From Diospyros lotus (lineage: Eukaryota; Streptophyta; Magnoliopsida; Ericales; Ebenaceae): 64,000 bases of DNA. Positions 10,772 to 20,564 of the stretch are shown here, one piece after another (the first letter of the stretch is position 1; each line of letters opens with the position of its first letter). The stretch lies in contig NC_068340.1 of the NCBI RefSeq assembly GCF_014633365.1, positions 16,533,879 to 16,597,878 of the forward strand, in the 5' to 3' direction. The notes beneath the pieces are model-generated. The model made no database searches. It was not told where the DNA came from and saw only the letters and a program-made list of their open reading frames with translations. The translations under genes were made by a program, and so were the position numbers.

Positions 10772-13412
10772 TGTAATGACCCGTTAGAGGGCCTAGTATT
10801 TATTTAGAATTAGTTAATTAATTATTGAAGTAATTAATTAAGAGGATTTGCCATTTAATTATTTAATATGGCAATTTAGATTTTTATTGAGTAAATAACA
10901 TTTAATTATTTATTTATTTTTGAAATTAAATGCAAGGACTTGAAGGACATTTAAGAAGTTGTTATTTATTTAATTTAGTTAATAAGAGTTATTAAGAGAT
11001 TAGTGATTCCATCCGTGAGAGGATTGGGATTAGAGTCTCCTGGATATAGTAGGAGAGGGAGAAGGGCATTAGGTTTCCTATAGACATATGTATATACGTA
11101 TAGCCTCATTAGCCTTAGTCTCTTCACGCCGCTGAAAGAGAGATAAATCGTGAAGAACAGAGGAGCCAAGAAGCAATAGCAGATTCAAGTCTTGCGTAAG
11201 AGTCTCTTTTGGCGATCGTTAGGGTTCGATCAGAGAGTCTAAGGCAAGTATCCCATCCCTGTAATCCATTCTTACGAGATTATAGTTCAGTGATACCCTC
11301 AATTGATTCAAGATTCTTAGTGTAATTCAGATTAATACAGTCGGTATGTATGTATATATTTTTCATGCATATACAGTGAGTTCAAGCTTTGCATAGAAGG
11401 CTCTCGGGAGATTATTGAGTCAATTAAGAAGATCATAAGGCAAGTATCCTTCCCCTGTAACCCTTTCTTACAGGTCTTAATTTAGTTTGATATTAGATTT
11501 CCAGAATTGAATCAGTTCCAGTGCATGTATATATATATATGTGGGTTACAGTGAGTTATTTCAGTTCAATGCATGTTTATATATGTATTTACATGCGTAC
11601 AGTGAGTACCAGCCAGTTCATGCATATTCCTTGCAATGTTTACATTAGTTATGATCAGTAAATCATCCCTCAAGTTGTTTATATATCAATTGGGATTGTT
11701 CTCCCAAGATTTCTTTTGGAATGGTGTAGTGAAGCTAAGTTTTGATTCAAGATATGATCTCTGTTATCGTAAGCTTTATATCTGATGAGGTTCCAGTCAT
11801 TCGAGTAAGTCTTGTGTCATTCGAATGAGTTTCAAAGCATCCGAATAAGTTTCAGTGTTATCGTAATGATTTTCCTTGTAATGTATCAGTCATTCGAATG
11901 AGTGCCTTGTCATTCGAATGAGTCCTGAGATATCGTATCATTCGTATGAATTTTTGAGGTTTTTAGACTGTCATTCGAATGAGCCTTGTTGTCATTCGAA
12001 TGAGCCCTTGAAGATGTGAGTAAGTTGTTGCTTTGTATAGCTTAGCATTCGAATGAGCCTTCTTGTCATTCGAATGATCTTCAAATTGATTCGAATAAGG
12101 TTATTGTTGCATTCGAATGAGTCGAGTTTTGCCAGTTCAAATGTTGGAAATTTTCAAAATTCATTCGAATGAATTTGAGAGTCATTCGAATGAGTCCCAG
12201 ATCAGATCCGAATAGCCTTTGAATATCATCTATCATTCGAATGAGCCTTCTGTCATTCGAATGAGTCCCTGTCATTCGAATGAGTTTTCTGCCATTCGAA
12301 TGAGCTTGCTGAAATCCTTTTCTTTCATTCAAATGGCTGCCTTTTCATTCAAATTGCTTCCTTAGACTTTCTCAATCATCCAAATAGTATTAAATGGCAT
12401 CCAAATAGCTTCCAATAAATTCTTGATTCAAGTTTTAAATTTAATATGAATATTCAATTATTCAAATATTGAATTTTTATGCCAAGATATCATAAAATCC
12501 AATATGCCATGCCTATACTTAGAAATTTCAGAATATTTAAATCTCAATATTTCTAGTAAAAATCATATACCATGTTTAGCAGTTCATTATGACATGGTCA
12601 ACATTATTTTGTGAGATTATGTGCATACACATTGTATGAACATTGAGCATGACTTATGTGGAGCACTACATATGGTGTGCTAGCATTTATATGAGCATTA
12701 CATTATGCGCGCCAGGCGGCTTGTCCGCGGGGATCCCACTAGTATCAGTACAATTATATCTCAGTTATGAGTTGCTCGCCTGATGTCGACCAGGGAGCTA
12801 GGGGCATATTGCCCAAAGTATGTGCTTACAGTTTTTATGTTTGCAGGACTCAGATCAGTCAGGTATGTGTTACAGTTATGTGGGCCTATGGGCCAAAGTT
12901 GCATACCTGCATTTAGTTTACAGCTTATGTGCATTACATCTTATAAATGCCATCCATTGATAATTATATCTCTCAGTACAAGTTCAGTAAGTATTTTTAT
13001 CAGTATCGATATTCTTCGATTCAGTTTCAGTTATTCTTTCCAGTTTATTACTTGCATGAGCTTTGTAGCTCACCTTGTACTCTTCACCATTCCAGGTCCT
13101 AGTGGGGGAGTACCAGACGTGGGGCCTAGCAGCAGTGTTCAGTAGTGTGTGTACGTGGAGCCGCTCAAGACCAAAGATGTCTGGGAGTTATTAGTTGTTA
13201 GTTAGTGCTTGATCAGTTTAGATTCATTTTAATTTCCAGTTTAGGGAATTTCCCTTAGATGCAATTATGATTTCAGTTTTTGATGACTCAGAGTCTTATT
13301 ACAGTTAATTGATATATACAGTATTGGTATCAGAATTCAGTTATCAGTTGGTTTATTTTATTATCCCCAGTAACACCTCTTATCGGGCAGTTCTAGGAGA
13401 GGGGGTGTTACA
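10772..13412 (+). repeat. 5' LTR of element 2
   Basis: It runs from 'tgtaatgacccg' to 'gggggtgttaca', with TGTAA and TTACA as inverted ends. At 2641 bp it is within the long-LTR range of Del/Tekay elements. It contains a striking array of CATTCGAATG palindromes (11796-12410) and a 'gagctttgtagctca' hairpin near 13052. Confidence 0.95.
11796..12410 (+). repeat. array of CATTCGAATG palindromes in 5' LTR of element 2
   Basis: About 24 sites related to 'cattcgaatgag' occur in 615 bases, roughly 12 of them exact. The core CATTCGAATG is a perfect palindrome, and with flanks it can reach CTCATTCGAATGAG. Spacers are short, unequal and mostly dissimilar. The right end decays to 'cattcaaat' and 'catccaaat'. 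No known factor site is assigned. The same array is present in the 3' LTR at 21589-22203. Confidence 0.9.
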
Positions 13413-13416
13413 GTAT

Positions 13417-13428
13417 TGGTATCAGAGC
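13417..13428 (+). promoter_or_regulatory. primer binding site of element 2 (tRNA-iMet type)
   Basis: 'tggtatcagagc' lies four bases after the LTR end and is the canonical plant tRNA-iMet primer site. Confidence 0.92.
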
Positions 13429-13549
13429 AGTGTTTTGAGGAGTCTCCAGTACACACATAAGATGTTGGGTAGAGTTAGGACTTGTGTCAGACAATTAGAT
13501 ACGTTAACCCAATTTACAGTATTCTAACCCTAAGTGGTGATACAGGAAG

Positions 13550-14074
13550 ATGAGTAATCAAAGAGGACGACCCCGTACTCCCAGCCAGGCTACTTCTACG
13601 CCAGGCGAGGTTCCAGTTCCCACACCAGGCTCACCAGGGGATTCTGGCAGTGACTTACGACAGGGTATGGCCGAGATGCGAGGCATGTTGGCAGGTTTGA
13701 TGAGGGTAGTCGATACCCTAGTGATGAATCAGGTGAGGCAACCGCAAGTACACTAAGAAGCAGGAGGCAGTGGAGGCGAACCGCTAGTCGCCCCAACAAC
13801 TCCAGTTGTAGCGACAGACACTGGGAGTCAATTATTGAAGGACTTCATGGCGTTCCGACCACCAGCATTTCATGGAGGTACAGATGCAGCAACAGCGGAG
13901 AATTGGATGCTATCAATAGAGAAGCATCTCCGATTTATTGGTTGTGCGGACGACCGACGAGTTCGACTTAGCATGTTCATGTTCAGAGGCGATGCCGAGA
14001 GATGGTGGGAGACTGCCCGCCAGAGGTTTGGTGATCGAGAACCCACATGGGTTGAGTTTCAACAAGTGTTCAAC
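13550..14074 (+). pseudogene. gag: gag of element 2, N-terminal part, split by CACTA insertion
   Basis: The ATG at 13550 opens a capsid frame. A basic, Pro-rich start is followed by a TAA stop at 13754. The same frame then carries typical gypsy gag motifs: 'DFMAFRPPAFHGG', 'ENWMLSIEKHL' and 'GDAERWWETAR'. The last codon, AAC at 14072, is also the left target-site copy of the CACTA element. Reading resumes in gag at 16387. Confidence 0.92.
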
Positions 14075-14089
14075 CACTACAAAAAAAAT

Positions 14090-14640
14090 CAGTTTTAGTG
14101 ACGGAAAAATCCGTCACTAAAAACATAAAATCCGTCACTAAATTTTTCTGTGACGGGTTTAGTGACGGGGTAAAATCTGTCACTAAAGGGGGCGTGACAG
14201 AATTTTAGTGACGGGGTGAGTGCTACCCGTCGCAGATCTGTGACGGGGCAGTAGTACCTGTCACAGATCTGTGACGGGACAGTTCCACCCGTCACAGATC
14301 TGTGACGGGGGAAGTGCTGCCCATCACAAATCTGTGACGGGGAAATAGTGCCCGTCACAGATCTGTGATGGGTAAGTACTACCCGTCGCAGATTTGTGAC
14401 GGGGATTCCCGTCACAAATCTGTGACGGGGAACTGTCCGTCACAAATTTGTGACGGATATGACAAGCTGTCACAGATCTGTGACGGGAAGTACTGCCCTG
14501 TCATAGATTTGTGATGGGCGCTACCCGTCACAAACACTCTTAAAATAAAAAAAATAATTAAAACAAACAATCTGTGACGGGTAGTACCCCCATCACAGAT
14601 CTGCGACGGGAGTACCCGTCACAAATATTCTTAAATATAA
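14090..14640. repeat. left subterminal repeats of the CACTA element
   Basis: Many copies of 'gtgacggg' and its complement occur, often fused into the 20-bp palindrome 'ccgtcacagatctgtgacgg' (for example near 14270 and 14298). Such motifs are binding sites for the CACTA transposase in well-studied plant elements; here that is by analogy. Confidence 0.9.
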
Positions 14641-15944
14641 AAAAAATAATATTAAATAAATAATTTTATTTAAAAATAATAAAATTAATATGATCAATCT
14701 GGGGACAGCCATCGCAGATATTTTTTAAATAAAAAATAATAATTTTGAAAAAAAAATATTAAATTAATATTAATATTTTAAATCAATAATATATTTTTAT
14801 GAAATTAATATATTTTTAATTTCAAAAAATATATTTTTAATTTTTAAATTTATAAAATTAAAATTTATATTTATTAAAATTAATATTTTCTTTTATAAGA
14901 ATAAAAAAATTTAAAATAACAAGAATTTTTTTAAAATTTTAAATAAAATATTAAAAATAACATTAAATAAAATTAATATTACCCACATTCACATTAAAAA
15001 TAAAACAAATTTAACATTAATTTTTTAAATAGAATTATCTAATTTATTTCATATGTTAGTTTTAAAATTTTTAATTAAAATTTTATTTATTATTTATTAT
15101 TTTTTATATTTTAAATAGAATTTTTTTAATTTTTTAATGTATACACATAAATATTTTCTTATGACAATAAGAAAATATTAAGTTTATTTTTAGTATATAA
15201 ACTTAAAATATTTTATTAAGTTTATTTTTAGTATATATTTTTAGTATATAAACTTAAAATATTAAGAAAATATTTTTAGTATATAAACTTAATATTTTTA
15301 GAAAATATTAAGTTTCTTAAAATATATGCTTTCTTAAATAGTAAGTTTATTTTTAGTATATAATTTTTTACGTATTTTATTTAAAATTACAATATTTTTC
15401 ATTAAAAATATATCTAAACTTAAAAATAAAAAAATAAACATTATTTACACATGCACGAGTTTCCTAGTCCAATTATTACATATCAAAATAAATAAATAAT
15501 TAATTAGTTGTAGTTTAATTATTTAATTAACCATTACAAATAATATAAATAATTAAACTAAAACTAAACTAATTAATATAAAAATAAACTGCTAAACTAA
15601 CACAAAAATAATAACTACAAATAAACTAACACAAAAATAAAATAACTACAACTAAACTCACACAAATAAATTATAATTAAACTAACAGAATATAATTAAA
15701 ACTAAAACAAAATAAAAAACATAAAATACTTAGCTTGAGAGCACCGAAGATAACTGAAGAAGAAGAAGAACTAAGAAGACTGTGAAGAACCAAGGAGACA
15801 AAGAGACTGTGAAGAAGAAGAAGAACCAAGGAAACTGTGAAGAAGAAGAAAAATTGAGATAGTGAGAGAAAGGGAGGGGGGGCCGTTCAAAGGTGTGGAG
15901 GAAGAGTGGGAGGGAAAGGGGGGCGGGGGTTATTTTAAAGGAAC

Positions 15945-16375
15945 GATTGTGACGGGACGTCAGTCCCCGTCACAGAACTGTGACGGGGTGTCAGTCCCGT
16001 CGCAAAACTGTGACGGGACTGACAAGTCCCGTCGCAGTTCTGCGACGGGGCGTCAGTCGCCGTCACAGAATTGTGACGGGGCGTCAGTCCCGTCGCAGAA
16101 CTACGACGGAACATTAGTCCCGTCGCAGTTCTGCGATGGGAAACCTTTCTCCCGTCACTGATTTGCGATGGGAGATTATTTTTCATCACTATTTTGTGAC
16201 GGGATACACTATCCCGTCACTGATTTGAGACGGAAATAGATATCCCGTCACAATTTTGTGACGGTAATTTCAGACCGTCACTAAACCACTTTAGTGACGG
16301 CTTTCCATCACTAAACCCGTCACAAATTAGTGACGGGAGCATCCCCGTCACAAAACCCGTCACTAAAACTGATTT
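15945..16375. repeat. right subterminal repeats of the CACTA element
   Basis: The same GTGACGGG motif recurs in both orientations, but the joining core differs from the left end: 'cagaactgtgacggg' and 'cgcagttctgcgacgg' replace the AGATCT palindromes. The two ends are therefore diverged while keeping the motif. Confidence 0.88.
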
Positions 16376-16386
16376 TTCTTGTAGTG

Positions 16387-17121
16387 AACGACGCTTATTG
16401 CCCAGCATGGGTCAAGGAGCAGAAAGTTTATGAGTTCGTGGAGTTGGTACAAGGTACTAATACGGTGGCTCAGTACGAGGCGGAGTTTACAGCATTGTCA
16501 CGATATGCTCCGGAGTTGGTGTCCAGTGAAGCAAAGAAGGCTGCCAAATTTCAGAGAGGATTGCGTGCGGATATCCGACATGCTTTTGGAGGAGCTCTAA
16601 GCGTGGATTATGCCACGGTGGTCCAGCGAGCATATGCTATCGAGTGAGATCGCAATGAATGGAGAGTAACACAAGCAGCCAAGAAGGGCACAGGTACATC
16701 TCAGGGTTCGTCCAATAATAATAAGAAGAGGAAGTGGACAGCCGGACAGGGAAATAAGGCAGAGAATAATCCACAGTGTGGTCAGTGTGGAAGGAAGCAC
16801 GGAGGACCGTGCCTAGCTGGGAAGAACGTTTGTTTCAAGTGTGGACAAGAGGGGCATAGAAAGAAAGATTGCCCGAGGAATCAAGCAGCACTCCCCGCAC
16901 CAGAGGTCACTTGTTTCAGGTGCGGACAAAAAGGACACACAGCCAACCGGTGTACTCAACCGCCCCAAAATAGAGGTCAGCAGGCGAATCAGAGGCCACC
17001 AGCAGCTAGAGTGCTAGGAGCGGCACCAATACCAGCACTACCAGTAGCTCAGCATCCACCGCCCGCAGATAGACAGGTGCAGGGTAGAGTTTATGCCCTT
17101 ACCACAGCTGAGGCAGAGTAG
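16387..17121 (+). pseudogene. gag: gag of element 2, C-terminal part with three zinc knuckles
   Basis: This resumes the gag frame after the CACTA element, starting with the duplicated AAC codon. The capsid tail 'QYEAEFTALSRYAPEL' is typical of plant gypsy Gag. A TGA stop at 16645 is followed by three cysteine-histidine boxes: CGQCGRKHGGPC, CFKCGQEGHRKKDC and CFRCGQKGHTANRC. These form the RNA-binding nucleocapsid. A TAG at 17119 separates it from protease in the same frame, probably a former Gln codon. Confidence 0.92.
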
Positions 17122-20100
17122 GGCGACGGGACTATCCAAGGTATTCTATCCCTATATGGTCATGATGTGCGTGCATTATTTGATACTGGTTCTACACATT
17201 CTTTTATTGCACTGCGCACAGTATGTTATGTTCCCCATTCCCGGATTTCTTTGCCATACCACTTGATTGTGTCTACGCCGGGAGATAAGATTATGATAGC
17301 TAGAGAAATGTTTGAGAATTGTGAGATCGAGGTCCATGATAAGAAGCTATTGGGAGATTTGGTAATTCTCGATGTTAAGGATTTTGATTTGATCCTTGGC
17401 ATGGATTGGCTATCACGACATTATGCAAGAGTCGATTGTCGGCGAAAGATTATTGATTTTGAACTACCTCAACAGCCAATTCTTATTTATAGAGGAGTCA
17501 AGCCTATGTCTACGATTCCTATGATCTCAGTGATAAAAGTTGAAAAGCTAATGCGTGATGGATGCGAGGCTTATCTAGCCTTTGTAACCACTGACGAAGG
17601 AAGCAAGAAGAATTTACCCGAGGTACCAGTAGTACGAGATTTCCAAGAAGTTTTCCCAGATGAGCTACCAGGATTACCTCCTCGGAGAGGATCGGAGTTT
17701 ACTATTGAATTATTGCCTGGTATGCAGCCTATCTCTAAGGCTCCATATCGGATGGCACCTAATGAGCTAAAGGAGTTGAAGGCCCAATTAGAAGAATTAA
17801 TAGAGAAGGGTTTTATCCAACCCAGTTCATCCCCATGGGGTGCACCAGTATTATTCGTGAGGAAGAAAGATGGATCTTTGAGATTATGTATTGACTATCG
17901 TCAATTGAACCAGGTGACAGTGAAGAATAAATACCCCTTACCTCGAGTGGATGACTTGTTAGATCAATTGCGAGGAGCTAAGGTATTCTTGAAGATAGAT
18001 TTGAGATCGGGATACCATTAAGTGCGAGTTAGAGATGATGATATTCAGAAGACTGCTTTCAGGACTCGCTATGGACACTACGAATTTGTGGTGATGCCAT
18101 TTGGGTTGACGAATGCCCCAGCTATTTTCATGGATTTGATGAATCGAGTTCTACGTGAGTACCTAGATCGATTCATTATTGTCTTCATCGACGATATCCT
18201 AGTCTACTCATCTAATGTGGAGGAGCATACAAAGCATCTTACTCTGGTATTACAAAGACTTAAAGAAGAGCAACTGTACGCTAAGTTCAGCAAGTGTGAG
18301 TTTTGGCTGACTCAAATTGGATTTCTAGGTCATGTGGTGTCTGGAGATGGTATTTCAGTGGATCCAGACAAGACTAAAGCAGTTATGGATTGGCCGAGAC
18401 CTACGACAGTGACAGAGATACGTAGTTTTCTGGGTCTTGCAGGCTATTATAGACGATTCATTGAAGGGTTTGCTCGTTTATCCTCCCCCATGACTAAGCT
18501 AACAAGAAAAGGAGAAAAGTTTGAATAGAATGACGCGTGTGCACGTGCCTTCCAAGAATTGAAGCGAAAGTTAACTACTGCACCAGTTTTAGCCATTCCA
18601 AGGAGTGGAGAGAAATATTCCATTTACAGCGATGCATCCCATTCAGGTTTGGGTTGCGTATTAATGCAAGAAGGTCGAGTTAATGCTTATGCATCCAGAC
18701 AATTGAAGAAACACGAAGTGAACTACCCTACTCATGATTTGGAGTTGGCAGCGGTAGTATTTGCATTGAAGATATGGCGACACTATTTATATGGTGAGAA
18801 AGTTGAAATTTATACAGATCATAAGAGCCTACATTATCTTTTATCCCAGAAGGAATTGAACATGAGGCAGAGACGTTGGGTCGAGTTATTTAAAGACTTC
18901 GACTGTGAGATTCTATATCATCCAGGAAAGGCTAACGTAGTAGCCGATGCTTTGAGTCGGCGAGGAGCTTCTATAGCTACGATGATGGTTCAAGAATGGA
19001 GGTTATTAGAACAGTTGAGTGTCTTATCTATTTCAACCCCAGAAGATAAACCAGTTATGAGTTGCGCTTATATGAGAGTACAACCCTAGCTATTTGAATT
19101 GCTCAAGACACAACAATCGAAAGATGTGAAGTTAGCACAAATCTTAGCAGATATTGGGAAATTTTCTCCTTTGGGATATACTCTACGGAGTGATGGTATA
19201 CTTTTATTTCAAGGACGTATTTGTATACCCGATGGTGGAAATCTTAAGCAAGAGATTTTGAATGAAGCACACAAGAGTCGTTACACTATTCATCCAGGTG
19301 TTACGAAGATGTACCACGACCTTAAGCGACAGTATTGGTGGAGTGGTATGAAGAAAGATGTAGCCAGTTATATTTCACAATGTTCAGTATGCCAACAAGT
19401 TAAAGCGGAACATCAGAAACCCGCAGGTTTATTACTTCCATTACCCATTCCGGAGTGGAAATGGGATAATATTGCTATGGATTTTGTGATGGGTTTACCC
19501 AGGACTACTAGAGGCTACGATGCTATATGGGCGATTGTTGATCGTTTAACTAAATCAGCCCATTTTCTTCCTATTAAGAAGACTTATTCATTAAATAGAT
19601 TTGCCAAAATTTACATTGAGGAGATCGTGAAGTTACACGGTGTTCCATCCAGCATCGTATCAGATCGAGATCCTCGTTTTACTTCTCATTTTTGGGGAGC
19701 TTTGCATGAGGCATTGGGATCTCAGTTGAAGTTTAGCACGGCATTTCACCCGCAGACAGATGGCCAGTCAGAGAGGACTATTAGGTCTCTCGAGGACATG
19801 TTGAGAGCTTGTGTTTTAGATTTCCAAGGTAGTTGGGATGAGCATTTACCTTTGGTGGAATTTGCCTACAATAATAGTTTTCATTTAAGTATTGGAATGT
19901 CACCATATGAGGCTTTGTATGGGCGACCATGTCGATCGCCGATATGTTGGGAAGAGATTGGAGATAGGGCTTTATTAGGTCCTGAAATTGTTGAACAGAC
20001 GACAGAAAAGATCCGAGTGATCAAAGCAAGAATGAAGATAGCACAAGACAGACAGAAAAGCTATGCAGACAAGCGACGGCGAGACCTCGAGTTTGAGGTA

Positions 20101-20517
20101 GGTGACCATGTTTGGTTGAGAGTCATGCCTATTAAAGGTGTGCGAAGATTTGGCATAACAGGAAAGCTTAGTCCCCGTTACGTTGGTTCATTTGAGATTT
20201 TGAGACGGATAGGGACTTTGGCATATGAGTTAGCTTTGCCACCGCAGTTGTCCCATGTCCACAATGTATTCCATGTTTCGATGTTGAGGAAGTATGTGCC
20301 AGATCCTCAGCATGTGATCGATTTTCAGACTCTTGAAGTTAAAGAAGACGTATCTTATGAAGAGATGCCTATCAGTATATTAGAGAGAAAAGAGAAAACT
20401 TTGAGGAATCGATCAATTCCTTTTGTAAAAGTGCAATGGCAGCGTCACTCGACAGAAGAGGCGACGTGGGAGCTAGAAGAAGAGATGAGGCATCTTTACC
20501 CCTCATTGTTCGAGTAA
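17122..20517 (+). pseudogene. pol: pol of element 2 (protease, RT, RNase H, integrase, chromodomain-like end), broken by three stops
   Basis: The protease motif is [11 protein letters not shown] near 17170. Reverse transcriptase has FIDDILVYS near 18185. RNase H has [12 protein letters not shown] near 18618, then IYTDHKS and VADALSRR. Integrase has the HHCC finger (HPGVTKMYHDL to CSVCQQV, about 19290-19400), then MDFVMGLP, SDRDPRF and GQSERTIRS with the D, D and E residues. The chromodomain-like tail is VQWQRHSTEEATWELEEEM, ending at 20517. Stops lie at 18019 (TAA), 18526 (TAG) and 19087 (TAG). The integrase frame of 472 codons after the last stop is whole. All catalytic residues that I can see are kept. 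Confidence 0.95.
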
Positions 20518-20549
20518 CCAGTTACGAATTTGGAGGACCAAATTCTTTT

Positions 20550-20564
20550 AAGGAGGGGAGAAAT
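20550..20564 (+). promoter_or_regulatory. polypurine tract of element 2
   Basis: 'aaggaggggagaaat' lies directly before the 3' LTR and is nearly identical to that of element 1. Confidence 0.88.

Larger units (their letters stand above)
14075..16386. mobile_element. non-autonomous CACTA (En/Spm-type) DNA transposon
   Basis: The left end 'cactacaaaaaaaatcag' and the inverted right end 'ctgatttttcttgtagtg' form terminal inverted repeats, extending to a shared 'ttttagtgacgg'. The 3-bp target duplication 'aac' lies at 14072-14074 and 16387-16389, and removing the insert restores the gag frame. Both subterminal regions are packed with GTGACGGG motifs. The middle (about 14640-15720) is extremely AT-rich and has no transposase frame, so it must be moved in trans. 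A CT-rich stretch read on the minus strand (15725-15870) resembles a leader of the lost transposase gene; that is inference. Confidence 0.95.

Noticed and set aside
10975..11169. 64-codon minus frame repeated at 20768-20962
   Set aside because: It is identical only because it lies in the two LTRs of element 2; no evidence of coding.
11796..12310. Heat-shock elements
   Set aside because: A heat-shock element needs GAA and TTC blocks with two-base gaps (nTTCnnGAAn). Here TTCGAA has no gap.
11796..12410. CRISPR-like array of short repeats and spacers
   Set aside because: Repeats are 10-14 bp palindromes, spacers are short and unequal, the DNA is inside a plant retrotransposon LTR, and no cas-like gene exists.
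14095..14415. 106-codon minus frame and 15862-16189 frames as genes
   Set aside because: They read through the subterminal GTGACGGG motifs of the CACTA element on both strands; the proteins are just the repeat translated.
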